Shown here: positions 42,836 to 51,979 of the stretch, one piece after another
Position numbering within the stretch: the stretch's first letter is position 1
How the letters are laid out: every line of letters begins with the position of its first letter
DNA from: Vibrio echinoideorum
GTDB lineage: Bacteria > Pseudomonadota > Gammaproteobacteria > Enterobacterales > Vibrionaceae
Assembly (NCBI RefSeq): GCF_024347455.1
Contig: NZ_AP025483.1
Span: 2,418,001 to 2,482,000 of the forward strand
Direction of reading: 5' to 3'
Length of the DNA stretch: 64,000 nt
The notes under the pieces: model-generated
The model's database searches: none
Told to the model about the DNA's origin: nothing
Seen by the model: the letters and a program-made list of their open reading frames with translations, nothing else
Translations under genes and position numbers: made by a program

Positions 42836-44557
42836 CTACCCAAGGACAAATCTATCGCGCACATTGTTTAGTTCAGATATCGCCTTTTCAATTTGTTGCC
42901 GCTGTTCAATATTCGCTTCTGATGTGCTCTGTAAGTCTTGCAATGCTTCAGAAACATGGCGAATTTCAGTCGTATAGAAAGATGTTGATAACTCATCCAT
43001 ACGTTTAACAAACTCAATTTTCAACTCAAGAAATATTTCCCGATAATTCTTCCTAATATCGCGTCTAGCAGCTATTAGGTCTGCAGCGCGTTTCTCTTGA
43101 TGAATGTCGTCATTGATTTGTACGATTACGCCGATTAACGCCATAACCGGCCCGATAAACTTCGCAGCTGAGCCAATTTTTTCAGCAATATTAATAGCTT
43201 GATAAGGTTTAAATTTGGCGCCAAAAAAGTGTCCTACCTCCAGGACTGCTTTGTGGAGGTTACTGCCCGATGCTGCTTTCATCCCTTCTTTAGCAGTCTT
43301 ATTGATCGCCTGATTTGATAACCATGAGAATCCTTTCTCTGCGGACTTAAGAGTCTGCTGTGTTTTTACCGAACTCTCATATTTATCGCCGATATTATGC
43401 GTTTCAATATCAATATCTGCATTAGCATTAAGTTGATGTGTAGCTTGAAAATGATCGCTCAAAGCGGCTTTGAGTGACTCTGCTAGCGGGCTTGTATCCA
43501 GCTCTTGCAGATCAGATTCAAGAGTACTTAAAGCTGAATCGACGATTTTCTCAAGTTTCAGCTGGGTTTGCTTAACTTGAGCAAGAACATCACCTGCAGA
43601 GCGCTGCTGTATTTGCTTAAAATCCGCCTCATTGAGGCCATCATCCACTGACTCCGCCAGCTCATCACCAATAAGTAGAATATTTTGCTCCATTTCAGCT
43701 AAATTGCCATCAAACTGCTCTTGAAGCTGCTTTTGACTAGACTTTAATATCCTCATCTTTTGCTGAAGCAGTTCAACCAGCGCTTCCTGCGTCGGATCTT
43801 CAGCGGCCAACTTGCCTAGTAACTCTTCTAACTGAGTGTGTATAGCGGCTAACGGTGTAGTCACCTTGCCTAGCAAACCTCTCTCTTGGGAAAATTTGTC
43901 AATAGCTTCGATAAAGCCACTAAAGTTGGATAGAGCCATTAACTCTGCTCTATCTTCTTCATCCTCTTCTTTTAATGACTCGAAATATGACTCTGCATCA
44001 ACAAATACAATAGGAAAGTCTTCCGGTATTCTGGGTTCTAAAACCTCAGCAATCCCATTTAATTTGGTCTCCACAGTACCTGAATCGCGTTGAGATTTAT
44101 TTACTACCAGAAGAATTTCTTTTTCTCTTCCTTTTGTAAAACATAGATCTCTAAATGCAGCCCCAACAACATCGTCAAACAGTTCATTTGTAATCACGTA
44201 AACCAACAAATCCGCTTGATCCATCGCTGCAAATGATGCTTCATCATGCTGCTCCCTTTCACCAGCAAGTATGCCAGGGGTATCCCATACAACCAGATCT
44301 TTGTAGTCATACTTAGTCACTTGATCGGTTGTCACGCCTGAGCCAATGGGAATGTCATCAAGTCCTGTTAATCCTTTAATTAGAGAGGATTTCCCAGAGC
44401 TATATTGGCCAACAAAAGCGATATTTAGCTTTGAATTTTGATACTCGTCTTGATTCGGAAAACTGAGGTCCAGTTCAGTTAACTTATTTCTCTTAGACAA
44501 ATCAGCGATAAATGCCGATACCATCTGTTTAGCCTGATTAAACTTCAACTCTTCCAT
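42836..44557 (-). CDS. Dynamin-like GTPase, LeoA-like (Eleos-type defence)
   Basis: 573 residues from ATG 44557, which overlaps the upstream stop as TAATG; GAGG lies 11 bases before it. GTPase motifs: G1 'GQYSSGKSS' (near residue 50), G2 Thr in 'GSGVTTDQ', G3 'WDTPG', G4 'NKSQ'. Long helices follow ('LLGKLAAEDPTQEALVELLQQKMRILKSSQKQLQEQF'), then a hydrophobic segment ('AAKFIGPVMALIGVIVQIND', near residue 475) and a charged helical tail. The length and bundle-plus-tip layout match LeoA, the bacterial dynamin of enterotoxigenic E. coli (571 residues as recalled). It pairs with the 708-residue GTPase gene directly upstream. Expected to act at the inner membrane, sensing or remodelling during phage infection. 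Confidence 0.7.
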   Translation of the reverse strand: MEELKFNQAKQMVSAFIADLSKRNKLTELDLSFPNQDEYQNSKLNIAFVGQYSSGKSSLIKGLTGLDDIPIGSGVTTDQVTKYDYKDLVVWDTPGILAGEREQHDEASFAAMDQADLLVYVITNELFDDVVGAAFRDLCFTKGREKEILLVVNKSQRDSGTVETKLNGIAEVLEPRIPEDFPIVFVDAESYFESLKEEDEEDRAELMALSNFSGFIEAIDKFSQERGLLGKVTTPLAAIHTQLEELLGKLAAEDPTQEALVELLQQKMRILKSSQKQLQEQFDGNLAEMEQNILLIGDELAESVDDGLNEADFKQIQQRSAGDVLAQVKQTQLKLEKIVDSALSTLESDLQELDTSPLAESLKAALSDHFQATHQLNANADIDIETHNIGDKYESSVKTQQTLKSAEKGFSWLSNQAINKTAKEGMKAASGSNLHKAVLEVGHFFGAKFKPYQAINIAEKIGSAAKFIGPVMALIGVIVQINDDIHQEKRAADLIAARRDIRKNYREIFLELKIEFVKRMDELSTSFYTTEIRHVSEALQDLQSTSEANIEQRQQIEKAISELNNVRDRFVLG

Positions 44558-46683
44558 TAATGACAAACCTCACTCATTTCATGCATTGGTTTTGCAGATA
44601 ACTTGATATTACAAATAGCAGCAGCCAACATAATATTGCGCCCCTGCTTTCCAATAATCCGTCCAAGATCTTCTTCTTTAGCAAAAATGAAATACTCTCC
44701 ATTTTCACCTTCGACTCGAGCCCTATCTTTCCTAAGACCCAACATATGAGAAAGCATCTTTTCTACCGAGTTTTCGTATACTACTCTAACCCGCTCACCC
44801 AAAAGTGTCTGCAACGACGAGAGCAGCTCAGGCTCTTTAAAATGATTGGTGACGGTGAAATAGCAAGCGTAACCGGGTTGGCGGACTATGCGTTTAAACT
44901 GTGGTTTTTGATACTTATCTGAAGCCACGATATCCATAGACCGCAGCAAGTACCTTTCGTTTATGTCATGTTCTAATTGATCAAGCTGGAGAAACGCTTT
45001 TTCGAGAGACTGAATAAACCTCTCAAGCCCAATGCAGACCTCATTTAAGTCCGATTTAACCTGAAGTATCTGCTTTCGTTCGATATCCTTGTGAAACCAT
45101 TTTGTGATTTCTTTAATCGAATTATCCCGTTGCACTGCTATTTCATCACGAATCTCTTTAGTTCGACTACGCTTTTCCATTTGTAGCTTCTTGGTTTTTG
45201 AATCAGAGAACATTTGAAATAAACCAAACACGAAGCCTGCCGCTGCTAGCCCCCAACCAATGGGATTCCAGCTATTTGCAAAAGCAATGGCAGAAAGAGC
45301 ACCCAGCCCGGCTGCTGTCCAACCATTCATGCGTTTATAATCGAAAGGATCAAATGACCTTTTACTTCCCTCCATATTGAGCTTGCCACCAAGCTCTATA
45401 TTCTTAGCCATATCCCGATTGAATTGTTCAAGATCAGCAGCAAGCTCTTCAGCTATATTATTTGCCACATTTTTGCAGTGTTCTTTTAAATCAAAAGAAG
45501 CAATGTGATCTTCAAGTCTATTGCCAAAATACTTAGACTGAATATTGTCATCAACAAAACTTGATATTGACTTCATTAACGGAGCAAAAGCGCGTCCGAC
45601 ATCTTTTTCAATCTTGTCCGGCACCCGTTTTGACTGGCGTTCGTGCCATATATAAACACGCTTCTGGGTATTAGCATATTCCTTGAGCAGCCCTTTCACT
45701 GATTCTTTCTGGGAACGAATCAATGTCTCAAGATCATCCGTATGGGTTAATGTCGAGCCTAATAGCGTTTGAACTCGCCTAGCACGGCCTTTATGCGTAA
45801 TTTCATCTGTTAATAGCGTCAGAAGATTATCCATTCGACTGACTCGATAAAGATCTTCTTTTTGATCGCTATAGGCTTCCTGAGTCGACAAAAAAGCTGC
45901 TTGAGCATGTATAGGGACAATATGGATATATCTTGGGTTCATCCCCAGCTTTGCAGCTTCATTTCGCAACCTTTCCTTGTGTCCTTCCAAGTCTGAAGCA
46001 TTGTAGATATAGCTATCGGGATCTTTTATCGCCTTTTTTCGATGAACATTCTTCTCCAGGTTTTTCTTCACGTTCACAACAAATATTAAAGGCTTGTTCA
46101 GCTGATAGGCGTATTTCAGCTCGGTAAATGTTGACTCCTGAATACTGTCATCGCTGAGTAAAAAGAGAACCACATCTGATTGTTCAAGAATGCTGCGTGC
46201 TATCTCTGTATCTTCCTCACCGTTATAAGCACCAAACCCTGGTGTATCTATAATACGAAGATGATTCCAGTCATACTGACGCACGTCTCGGGTCGTTCTT
46301 TGCGCCCCCATCCCTATAGTTGATCCATCCCCTCCAGTGATGGCTTCACGTATAGTGCTTTTACCCGCCATAGTGCGACCAAACAACATAACGCTAAAGC
46401 TTTTTAGTGACTCTTTCTGCTGTTCTAAAGCCTTTGCTTGCTTAGCCCTGAGCAACTCATAACCGGCACCCAAGCTGCTTTGAATATCAGTCAATCCCTT
46501 TGCCGCAACCTGATCCTTGGCGGTAACTTGTTCTGCCTTCCATGCAATATCGTTAAATTCATTGTTTAGGTTGTTAACAATTTGATCGCAACGCTTACTA
46601 AGCTTTACTGCCGCTTTGAATTCTTCCTGAGCAATCTTTTCGCAATCCTTCAATGCTTTGCGATAAGCATCCAGCTTCTTCAT
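44557..46683 (-). CDS. Dynamin-like GTPase with C-terminal NusA-like KH domain (LeoBC-like)
   Basis: 708 residues. N-terminal coiled coil (1-95), then G1 'GRTMAGKST' (102-110), G3 'IIDTPGFGAY', G4-like 'VVNVKKN'. A long helical stalk (about 285-440) leads to a membrane hairpin of two hydrophobic helices ('WTAAGLGALSAIAFANSWNPIGWGLAAAGFVFGLFQMF' pattern, about residues 451-489). The last 40 residues contain 'EEDLGRIIGKQGRNIMLAAAICNIKLSAK', a KH-type GxxG loop (GKQG) very like the NusA KH2 repeat. So a membrane-linked dynamin-like protein appears to carry a nucleic-acid-binding end. With the LeoA-like gene downstream it fits the Eleos (formerly Dynamins) two-gene layout. Alternative: an unrelated AIG1/IRG-like GTPase pair. 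Confidence 0.68.
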   Translation of the reverse strand: MKKLDAYRKALKDCEKIAQEEFKAAVKLSKRCDQIVNNLNNEFNDIAWKAEQVTAKDQVAAKGLTDIQSSLGAGYELLRAKQAKALEQQKESLKSFSVMLFGRTMAGKSTIREAITGGDGSTIGMGAQRTTRDVRQYDWNHLRIIDTPGFGAYNGEEDTEIARSILEQSDVVLFLLSDDSIQESTFTELKYAYQLNKPLIFVVNVKKNLEKNVHRKKAIKDPDSYIYNASDLEGHKERLRNEAAKLGMNPRYIHIVPIHAQAAFLSTQEAYSDQKEDLYRVSRMDNLLTLLTDEITHKGRARRVQTLLGSTLTHTDDLETLIRSQKESVKGLLKEYANTQKRVYIWHERQSKRVPDKIEKDVGRAFAPLMKSISSFVDDNIQSKYFGNRLEDHIASFDLKEHCKNVANNIAEELAADLEQFNRDMAKNIELGGKLNMEGSKRSFDPFDYKRMNGWTAAGLGALSAIAFANSWNPIGWGLAAAGFVFGLFQMFSDSKTKKLQMEKRSRTKEIRDEIAVQRDNSIKEITKWFHKDIERKQILQVKSDLNEVCIGLERFIQSLEKAFLQLDQLEHDINERYLLRSMDIVASDKYQKPQFKRIVRQPGYACYFTVTNHFKEPELLSSLQTLLGERVRVVYENSVEKMLSHMLGLRKDRARVEGENGEYFIFAKEEDLGRIIGKQGRNIMLAAAICNIKLSAKPMHEMSEVCH

Positions 46684-47460
46684 ATATCTATTCTCACAAT
46701 GAATAAGTCACTCAATTTTGTATGCTTAACGATTTATAGACGGATTTTTTCCGTCTTTGTATTCCGTCTATGCTGCTGCCATTAATTATGAAACTCAACT
46801 GGTATCGACCTGTTATGTGAATCGGCATGTAGTTATGGGGGGTGAATTACGGAAAAGTTCCGGACAAGAGATCAAAGTACGGATTAGATTAACTTGATCT
46901 ATTGGTCTATTGGTCTATTGGTGTGCTGGTCAGGTGTTCCGTTCGCAGGTTCTGAGAAGGTTTGAGGCATTTTTGATTCAGAGTAATTTGTGCGCAGCCT
47001 GTTACACAAATTGGGAAACAGCCTGTTTCACAAATAAATCTCATGATGGTTTCATGCGTTCTAAACACGTATTGGGGTACTTCTGCGTTACGAAGTGCCA
47101 ACTGTGAAGGTTCTGGACAATTTCGTGTCAGTGGCTTTTCTAAATTAGCAACTCATGGATAACTACAGATATGGAAAATCACTCAATTTAGTGTTCTATA
47201 TTGTTGGGTCAGATCACTTGTGATTTTTCATATACTCGTACAGGAATGGGTGAGCGTGGTTTCTAATTTAGCGATTGGCGCATTATCTGAGGTCTTGAGC
47301 AATCTCTAAATCTAAATCACAGGCCCAATTCACCGAACTACTTCAGTTATGAGTTAAGCTCTTAGCTTCTTTTGTGTCTAAAAGTCATCACCATGTTGAA
47401 AAGCTCCTAAAAATATCTATGTTTAATATACGATATTAATTTGTAAGGATTATTTTTAGT
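46684..47460. other. Non-coding region upstream of the dynamin pair
   Basis: 777 bases without a gene. Contents: AGACGGA/TCCGTCT hairpin (46738-46757 region), three tandem copies of CTATTGGT (46899-46922), hairpins AATTTGTG/CACAAATT (46985-47012) and GAAACAG/CTGTTTC (47015-47029), and island repeat copy B. A GTCACTCAATTTTGT word near 46705 repeats one in copy B, so part of another degenerate repeat copy may lie in the promoter of the dynamin operon. Confidence 0.5.
47070..47215 (+). repeat. Island inter-module repeat, copy B
   Basis: TTGGGG (47072), hairpin GGTACTTC/GAAGTGCC with one G-T pair (47076-47099), then core TGGACAATTTCGTGTCAG (47114), CTAAATTAGC (47140), GGATAACT (47157), and an end that reads GATATGGAAAATCACTCAAT. 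Same orientation as copies A and C. Together with copy A it brackets the dynamin-like pair as direct repeats about 4.4 kb apart. Confidence 0.78.
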
Positions 47461-47931
47461 ATGAGTACAACTCCTATCAACATTCTGTTTGTTTGCGTTA
47501 AAAAAGGCGTAAGAGCGGCTATCGCTAAAGCAATTGTAGAGCAGCAGTCTAATGGGATGGTACAAGCAACTTGCTCAGGGTTTGAGACTGGAGGAACACC
47601 CCAAGCTATCTTAGACGAATTGTCTAACTTACTTTGTGTACCTATACAGACCGAAAGCAAAACTGTTTTTGAATACAAAAAGACAAAAGAAAATTTCGAT
47701 TACGTGATTACGCTATGTGACCAAATAAGTATTGAGCAGTGTAATTTGTTTGTTGAATGCGTAAACGTGGTTTATTCACACATACCAAACAAGCTTCGCT
47801 GGAATATACCCAACCTTGGAGCCGCCCTAGAATTATCAGGGAATGACAGAACCATGTTTGTAAAAGAGGTCGTAGAGCAAATAACCTTTGAAGTGTCGCA
47901 ACTCGTTGCAAACACTCAAGTAAAGAGCTGA
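47461..47931 (+). CDS. Low-molecular-weight phosphotyrosine-phosphatase/ArsC-like protein
   Basis: 156 residues. The N-terminal 'PINILFVCVKKGVRAAIAKAIVEQQ' has the position and shape of the LMW-PTP P-loop, with C-X5-R retained (CVKKGVR), but the usual S/T after Arg is Ala and the loop lacks the normal small residues (typical C-T-G-N-S-C-R). The middle 'FDYVITLCDQISIEQC' matches the 'DyVItlcd' strand of ArsC/LMW-PTP. Extra cysteines (C124 region) could act as in thioredoxin-type arsenate reductases. No ars genes are nearby. It may be a degenerate or repurposed phosphatase. GTAAGGATTATTTTTAGT precedes the ATG. Confidence 0.65.
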   Translation: MSTTPINILFVCVKKGVRAAIAKAIVEQQSNGMVQATCSGFETGGTPQAILDELSNLLCVPIQTESKTVFEYKKTKENFDYVITLCDQISIEQCNLFVECVNVVYSHIPNKLRWNIPNLGAALELSGNDRTMFVKEVVEQITFEVSQLVANTQVKS

Positions 47932-48299
47932 ACAACTTCTCATGTAAGGCTACACCTTAAGCTGCTGAAGCAACAACAAGGCTAGTGTAAACATAAGTTG
48001 AAGATGTTACTTATCCCAGTTACAAACGGCGCATAGTACTATTAAGTTACGGGCTTCATTCAACGCGTTCTTTCTGCCATCACGTTTCCGTACCTTACTA
48101 TCACTACAAGTGTTAAATCCCGTGATAACAGAGCCTTATCTTTTCAAAGTCACACTTTCGATGTTCATCCGAAAATAAACTACATTTTTTTACAATCTAG
48201 TCTACTGTTAAAAACAGAAGGGATTCTTCTAACAACGTCATCAACTGGCAATCAGAACACAAAGATTCTGTCGCCAAGGCTAAAAAGGGACACACTACT
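47932..48299. other. Non-coding stretch between the phosphatase-like and 67-residue genes
   Basis: 368 bases; no gene, no strong hairpin and no repeat copy recognised. The last 60 bases form the leader of the small gene at 48300. Confidence 0.4.
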
Positions 48300-48503
48300 A
48301 TGGTTTTACAATCATGCCGCATCACTCTAACCAATCAAAGCATCTTTATTTGTCAATCAGTCGAGCATTCTCTTGATCTTCTTGAAGCTGAATTTAACAA
48401 TGGTATTTCTAAAGTTAAGATCGATGCTAGTGATGGTTATGATATTCACTCCTATCATTTTGATTCGATTGAGGAATCTATTGAAAGCCTCATGAACCTC
48501 TAA
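48300..48503 (+). CDS. Small hypothetical protein, 67 residues
   Basis: MVLQSCRITLTNQSIFICQS...SIEESIESLMNL. Mixed alpha-beta composition with an acidic C-terminus; no signal or membrane segment. AAAAAGGGAC lies 9-12 bases before the ATG, a fair ribosome site. No family recognised. It sits alone in the island between the phosphatase-like gene and repeat copy C. Could be a small regulator or accessory of the neighbouring module. Confidence 0.5.
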   Translation: MVLQSCRITLTNQSIFICQSVEHSLDLLEAEFNNGISKVKIDASDGYDIHSYHFDSIEESIESLMNL

Positions 48504-49332
48504 GACGGACGACCGCCATAAACTAAGTCTCTATATTTCAAATAGGTGTTTATATAAAGCCTATATCAAGATATATAAAATGTCGCTTAGCGAAGTGTCC
48601 AGTCTGATTGGACATTTCAACTTTGTGCTTACACACATCATGCCGCCCATAATTGATACCTTATGATTTTTAGATTTCACATGAATTGTATCTGGGGAAA
48701 TTCAGGTTGTCTAAAAACGCTAACATGTTGCCGAAACCAATAATGGGGCAGAACTGAGCTAGCAGGCACTTTTTAGAAAAGTGCCATGAGTAAAACTTCA
48801 GGTCTATCAAGCCTCTGGACAGAAACGTGTCAGCGAGTTTCCTAAATTAGCATCTCACGGATAACTTCAGGTATTGCAAACCTCCAATCAAGTGGCCAAA
48901 TTCACTCAGCCACTACACTGGCGCGCACAATTGGATCTCGATTCATAAACCCTACGTTGTAGGTATCAAGCATAAACTCATTAGAAAGGACATACACTTA
49001 ACCAAGAGAGCTTTTAACCTTAATATCTACAATCTTAGTTATTGCTGCGTGAAGATTTTTTAGTCATGACCCAGTGTCTGGGATGGAGATCTGATGAGGG
49101 AGCCAGTTCCACTCTTGCAGGAGTGGAACTGTGGTCGATAATTAAATATGGTCAGCTCGACAACCCTTAAGGGTTATCTTGCTGGAAGCAGTTGTACGCA
49201 CTAACTGCCTAATTGCATCTGAAAATCAGTATGTTTGTATCCCCCATAACTTTGCGACACAACCTATTTTTGCACACCTATAGACAAGAAAAAGGGCTAC
49301 CCAAAAGCAGTCCAGTTCCTTACCGAGAATTC
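48504..49332. other. 829-base non-coding region with hairpins and repeat copy C
   Basis: Holds TGTCCA/TGGACA (48596-48614), repeat copy C, a 10-bp stem AGTTCCACTC/GAGTGGAACT (49105-49130), the palindrome AACCCTTAAGGGTT (49173-49186 region), GCAGTT/AACTGC (49190-49210 region) and a weak terminator structure for the adhesin gene near 49288-49312 (T run on the minus strand). No reading frame with a start signal was found. Confidence 0.5.
48741..48885 (+). repeat. Island inter-module repeat, copy C
   Basis: ATGGGG (48743), hairpin GGCACTTTT/AAAAGTGCC (48765-48785), core TGGACAGAAACGTGTCAG (48816), CTAAATTAGC (48842), GGATAACT (48859), end GGTATTG. Core spacings are identical to copies A and B; the distance from ATGGGG to the core is longer here (73 versus 57 and 42 bases). 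Confidence 0.78.
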
Positions 49333-51033
49333 TTAGAATTCGTAACCAACACCAGCCCCAATGCCAACGTTCTCTGAACCAGTTTCGTAAGCTGCGTTAG
49401 CTCGAACTGTTAGATGATCATCGAAGCGGTAACCAGAACCAACTGCGATTGCTGATTCGCTATCGTAGTTACCCGCGCCTGCAGTAACAGAGAACTTGCC
49501 AACTGAGTAAGGCATTACTAAGTTAGATGTAGCCATTGCCATTGCACCAATACCAGCTGTTTGTTTAGCTTGCTCTTCTAAATCAGAACGCAGATCTTTA
49601 ATGTCAGCCGTGTTTTTGTTGATATCAACACGGTTCTGGTGAATATCTTGAGCGTTGTTCGCAATCTGAGTTGTGTTAGAGCGAGTTTGCCCACGAACCG
49701 CATAGATATCATCGTAGTTAGACTGAATCGCATGAGCGTTTGCAGTGATTACTTGAGCCGCCTCATTACGAGTGAGCTGATTGCTTTCCGCGTTAACTTC
49801 AGTTTTTGATTCGTTCTGTGCAATACCTTCTGCATTGATAGCAATATCACTTGAGTTTTTGCTTGCTGAAGATTGAGCATTTGCTGCAGCCACTTGAGCA
49901 TCTAAACCAATCTGAGTATTGCCTTCGATATCTTTTGCATTGTTAGCAATGTCACTTGTGTTTTTGCTTGCTGTAGATTGAGCGTTTACCGCAGCTACTT
50001 GTGCGTCTAGTCCGATCTGTGTGTTATCAGCAATAGCAGTTGAGTTTGAATTAATGCTATCAGTGGCACGGCCAGCGAATGCTTGGATCGAAGCCTCAGC
50101 TTTTGCAGTGTGGTCGTTAGCAGCGGTAATCGCGGCTGTATTTGAATTGATGCTATCAGTTGCGCGACCCGCAAAAGATTGGATCGAAGCTTCGGCTTGT
50201 GCAGTGTGCTCATTAGCCAAAGCAATGTCACTTGAGTTTTTGCTTGCTGAAGATTGAGCATTTACTGCAGCCACTTGAGCATCTAAACCAATCTGAGTAT
50301 TGCCTTCGATATCTTTTGCATTGTTAACAATGCCACTTGTGTTTTTGCTTGCTGTAGATTGAGCACTAGCCGCAGCTACTTGTGCGTCCAGTCCGATCTG
50401 TGTGTTTGCTTTGATGCTATCAGTTGTGCGGCTAGCGAATGCTTGGATAGAAGCTTCGGCTTTTGCTGTGTGGTCGTTAATAGCCGTGATGGATTTATCC
50501 ATCGTAGCAATTGCGCCCAATGCATGCTGACTATCTTGTTCGGCTGTGTGAATTCTTCCACTTTGATCGTTGATCGTCATTTCTTGATTTGATAAACGTG
50601 CGTGATTCTCGTCAATCGTTTTTTGCTGATCTGCATTATCTTGCCGATTCTGCGCTGACATTTGCAAAGCATGCATGGTTAATTGATTACTAGCCGCTTT
50701 GTTGTCGTCCATTTGGCTGTAAATTGCGCTTTCATTTACGTGAATCTGTTGTTCTAAATGATAAATGTTATTTGTATTGGACTTAACGCCATTTTCAACA
50801 GAATTTAAAAGGTGCTGATTTGAAGCGACCTGAGCATTTGTTACTTTTAGATGGCTAGAAACCGTATTGATTCCTAGATTTGCGTTATTGTTAACGCCTT
50901 CAATACGTTGATTTGTTTGATCAAGTTTGAAATTAATTCCGCCGATATCGTCGGCATTTGTCGCCATTGCAGGAGCAGAAAGGATTGCAGTGATAGAAGC
51001 AGTAAGTAAAGTTAGTTTAGCTGTATTTTTCAT
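49333..51033 (-). CDS. YadA-type trimeric autotransporter adhesin with internal repeats
   Basis: 566 residues. Signal peptide ends near residue 24 (APAMA). The passenger is a coiled-coil stalk with repeated modules: 'NTQIGLDAQVAA.NAQS.ASKN.S.I' occurs five times and 'HTAKAEASIQAFA.R.TDSI' four times; at DNA level a 381-base (127-codon) block is duplicated (about 49841-50107 and 50222-50486). The C-terminal about 70 residues ('AMATSNLVMPYSVGKFSVTAGAGNYDSESAIAVGSGYRF...AGVGYEF') are the YadA anchor barrel. Three chains form a surface fibre for attachment. Lacks a globular head domain, so binding is presumably by the stalk. The repeats make length variation by recombination likely. Confidence 0.85.
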   Translation of the reverse strand: MKNTAKLTLLTASITAILSAPAMATNADDIGGINFKLDQTNQRIEGVNNNANLGINTVSSHLKVTNAQVASNQHLLNSVENGVKSNTNNIYHLEQQIHVNESAIYSQMDDNKAASNQLTMHALQMSAQNRQDNADQQKTIDENHARLSNQEMTINDQSGRIHTAEQDSQHALGAIATMDKSITAINDHTAKAEASIQAFASRTTDSIKANTQIGLDAQVAAASAQSTASKNTSGIVNNAKDIEGNTQIGLDAQVAAVNAQSSASKNSSDIALANEHTAQAEASIQSFAGRATDSINSNTAAITAANDHTAKAEASIQAFAGRATDSINSNSTAIADNTQIGLDAQVAAVNAQSTASKNTSDIANNAKDIEGNTQIGLDAQVAAANAQSSASKNSSDIAINAEGIAQNESKTEVNAESNQLTRNEAAQVITANAHAIQSNYDDIYAVRGQTRSNTTQIANNAQDIHQNRVDINKNTADIKDLRSDLEEQAKQTAGIGAMAMATSNLVMPYSVGKFSVTAGAGNYDSESAIAVGSGYRFDDHLTVRANAAYETGSENVGIGAGVGYEF

Positions 51034-51377
51034 AATATATATTATCGCCCCACTTAAATGTTAGAGCTTATGCTCTAATGGTTTGCCGGACTATGCTCTT
51101 AATAAATCGGCAATTCAAATATTTTTATTTCGAAGAAAGTGGATATTTTTTAAAAATGGGATTTCTTTGTAAGACATCCACAATTAAGTGATTAAAACAA
51201 TAGCTTTAACACTGTATTATTGGGATAAATCGCAGAACTCATTCACTACGTAACTCATATTTCCATTTAAATATGATTCAAATAAATAAAAAGCCTCTTG
51301 CTATGAAATGTTATTTTTCATTTTTGACCCCACTTCCAAATAACCTTTTTATTTAATGCCCTACGTGCATATCTAAT
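51034..51377. other. Promoter region of the adhesin gene
   Basis: 344 bases, very A/T rich. TTAGAGCATAAGCTCTAA (51061-51078 on the plus strand with an internal palindrome) lies just upstream of the adhesin start on its leader side. No gene seen. Confidence 0.4.
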
Positions 51378-51979
51378 TTGATCTTTCACCTCGGACACGA
51401 CTTAACCAAAACCAACCTTTCTCTTGAACTTGGCGGAACCAAGTATTTCAAAAACCGCATCAGAAACGATGAGCGGACTGGTTTTATTCGGCAAAATACT
51501 CTGAAATTTATCGAGGAATGTATGGGGACTTTTAGGTGCGTTGTATTGGCCATATTCAAAAACTTGTTCAAAGATTGTGGTGGCTCGACCATCAAGTACA
51601 ACGGATGCTCTTAAAGTCATATAACGAAGTTGTTCACGAACATCAGACCAATCAAAAAGGAGCACAGGGCATGGGTGGATCCCTGATATTTCTTTTCATA
51701 TCATTGATAGATAAGGTTTTTATTTTATTTCTGATAATTTCCAAGCAGTGTATCAATGCGTCTAATCGTATGCTTTACCGTGGTATTGATTTCCAATTTT
51801 TGACCTAGTTTAGTCAGCGTTAAGTCTGAGCCATCAAGTACACTTCTCGTAGCAAGCATCAGAGAATTAACGCGTTTTTTTGTGAACGGGCGAGCATTGG
51901 TTTTTTTGGTTTTCTGTGGGATCTGAGTGTCGCGCATTGTTAGTCCACTTGTTCGAAATGTGTGTTTAGCGATATTCAT
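51378..51979 (-). pseudogene. Remnant of an IS4-family transposase
   Basis: Two fragments on the minus strand. 51725-51979 gives an N-terminal piece ('RVNSLMLATRSVLDGSDLTLTKLGQKL...VKHTIRRIDTLLGN'), typical of IS4/IS10-type transposases. 51402-51665 gives a mid-protein piece ('LFDWSDVREQLRYMTLRASVVLDGRATTIFEQVFE...ILPNKTSPLIVSDAVFEIL') with the catalytic Asp of 'VDWSD', then a frame change into the 51386-51601 frame. More than half the protein, including the catalytic Glu region, is missing. Non-functional. Confidence 0.75.

Noticed and set aside
41059..47029. Hairpin clusters as retron msr-msd regions
   Set aside because: There is no reverse transcriptase gene nearby.
42661..48885. Island repeats as integron attC sites
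   Set aside because: They lack the RYYYAAC/GTTRRRY core, most cargo is multi-gene and there is no integron integrase in the window.
50021..50592. Plus-strand frames opposite the adhesin repeats
   Set aside because: They arise from the periodic codon use of the coiled-coil repeats and have no start signals.
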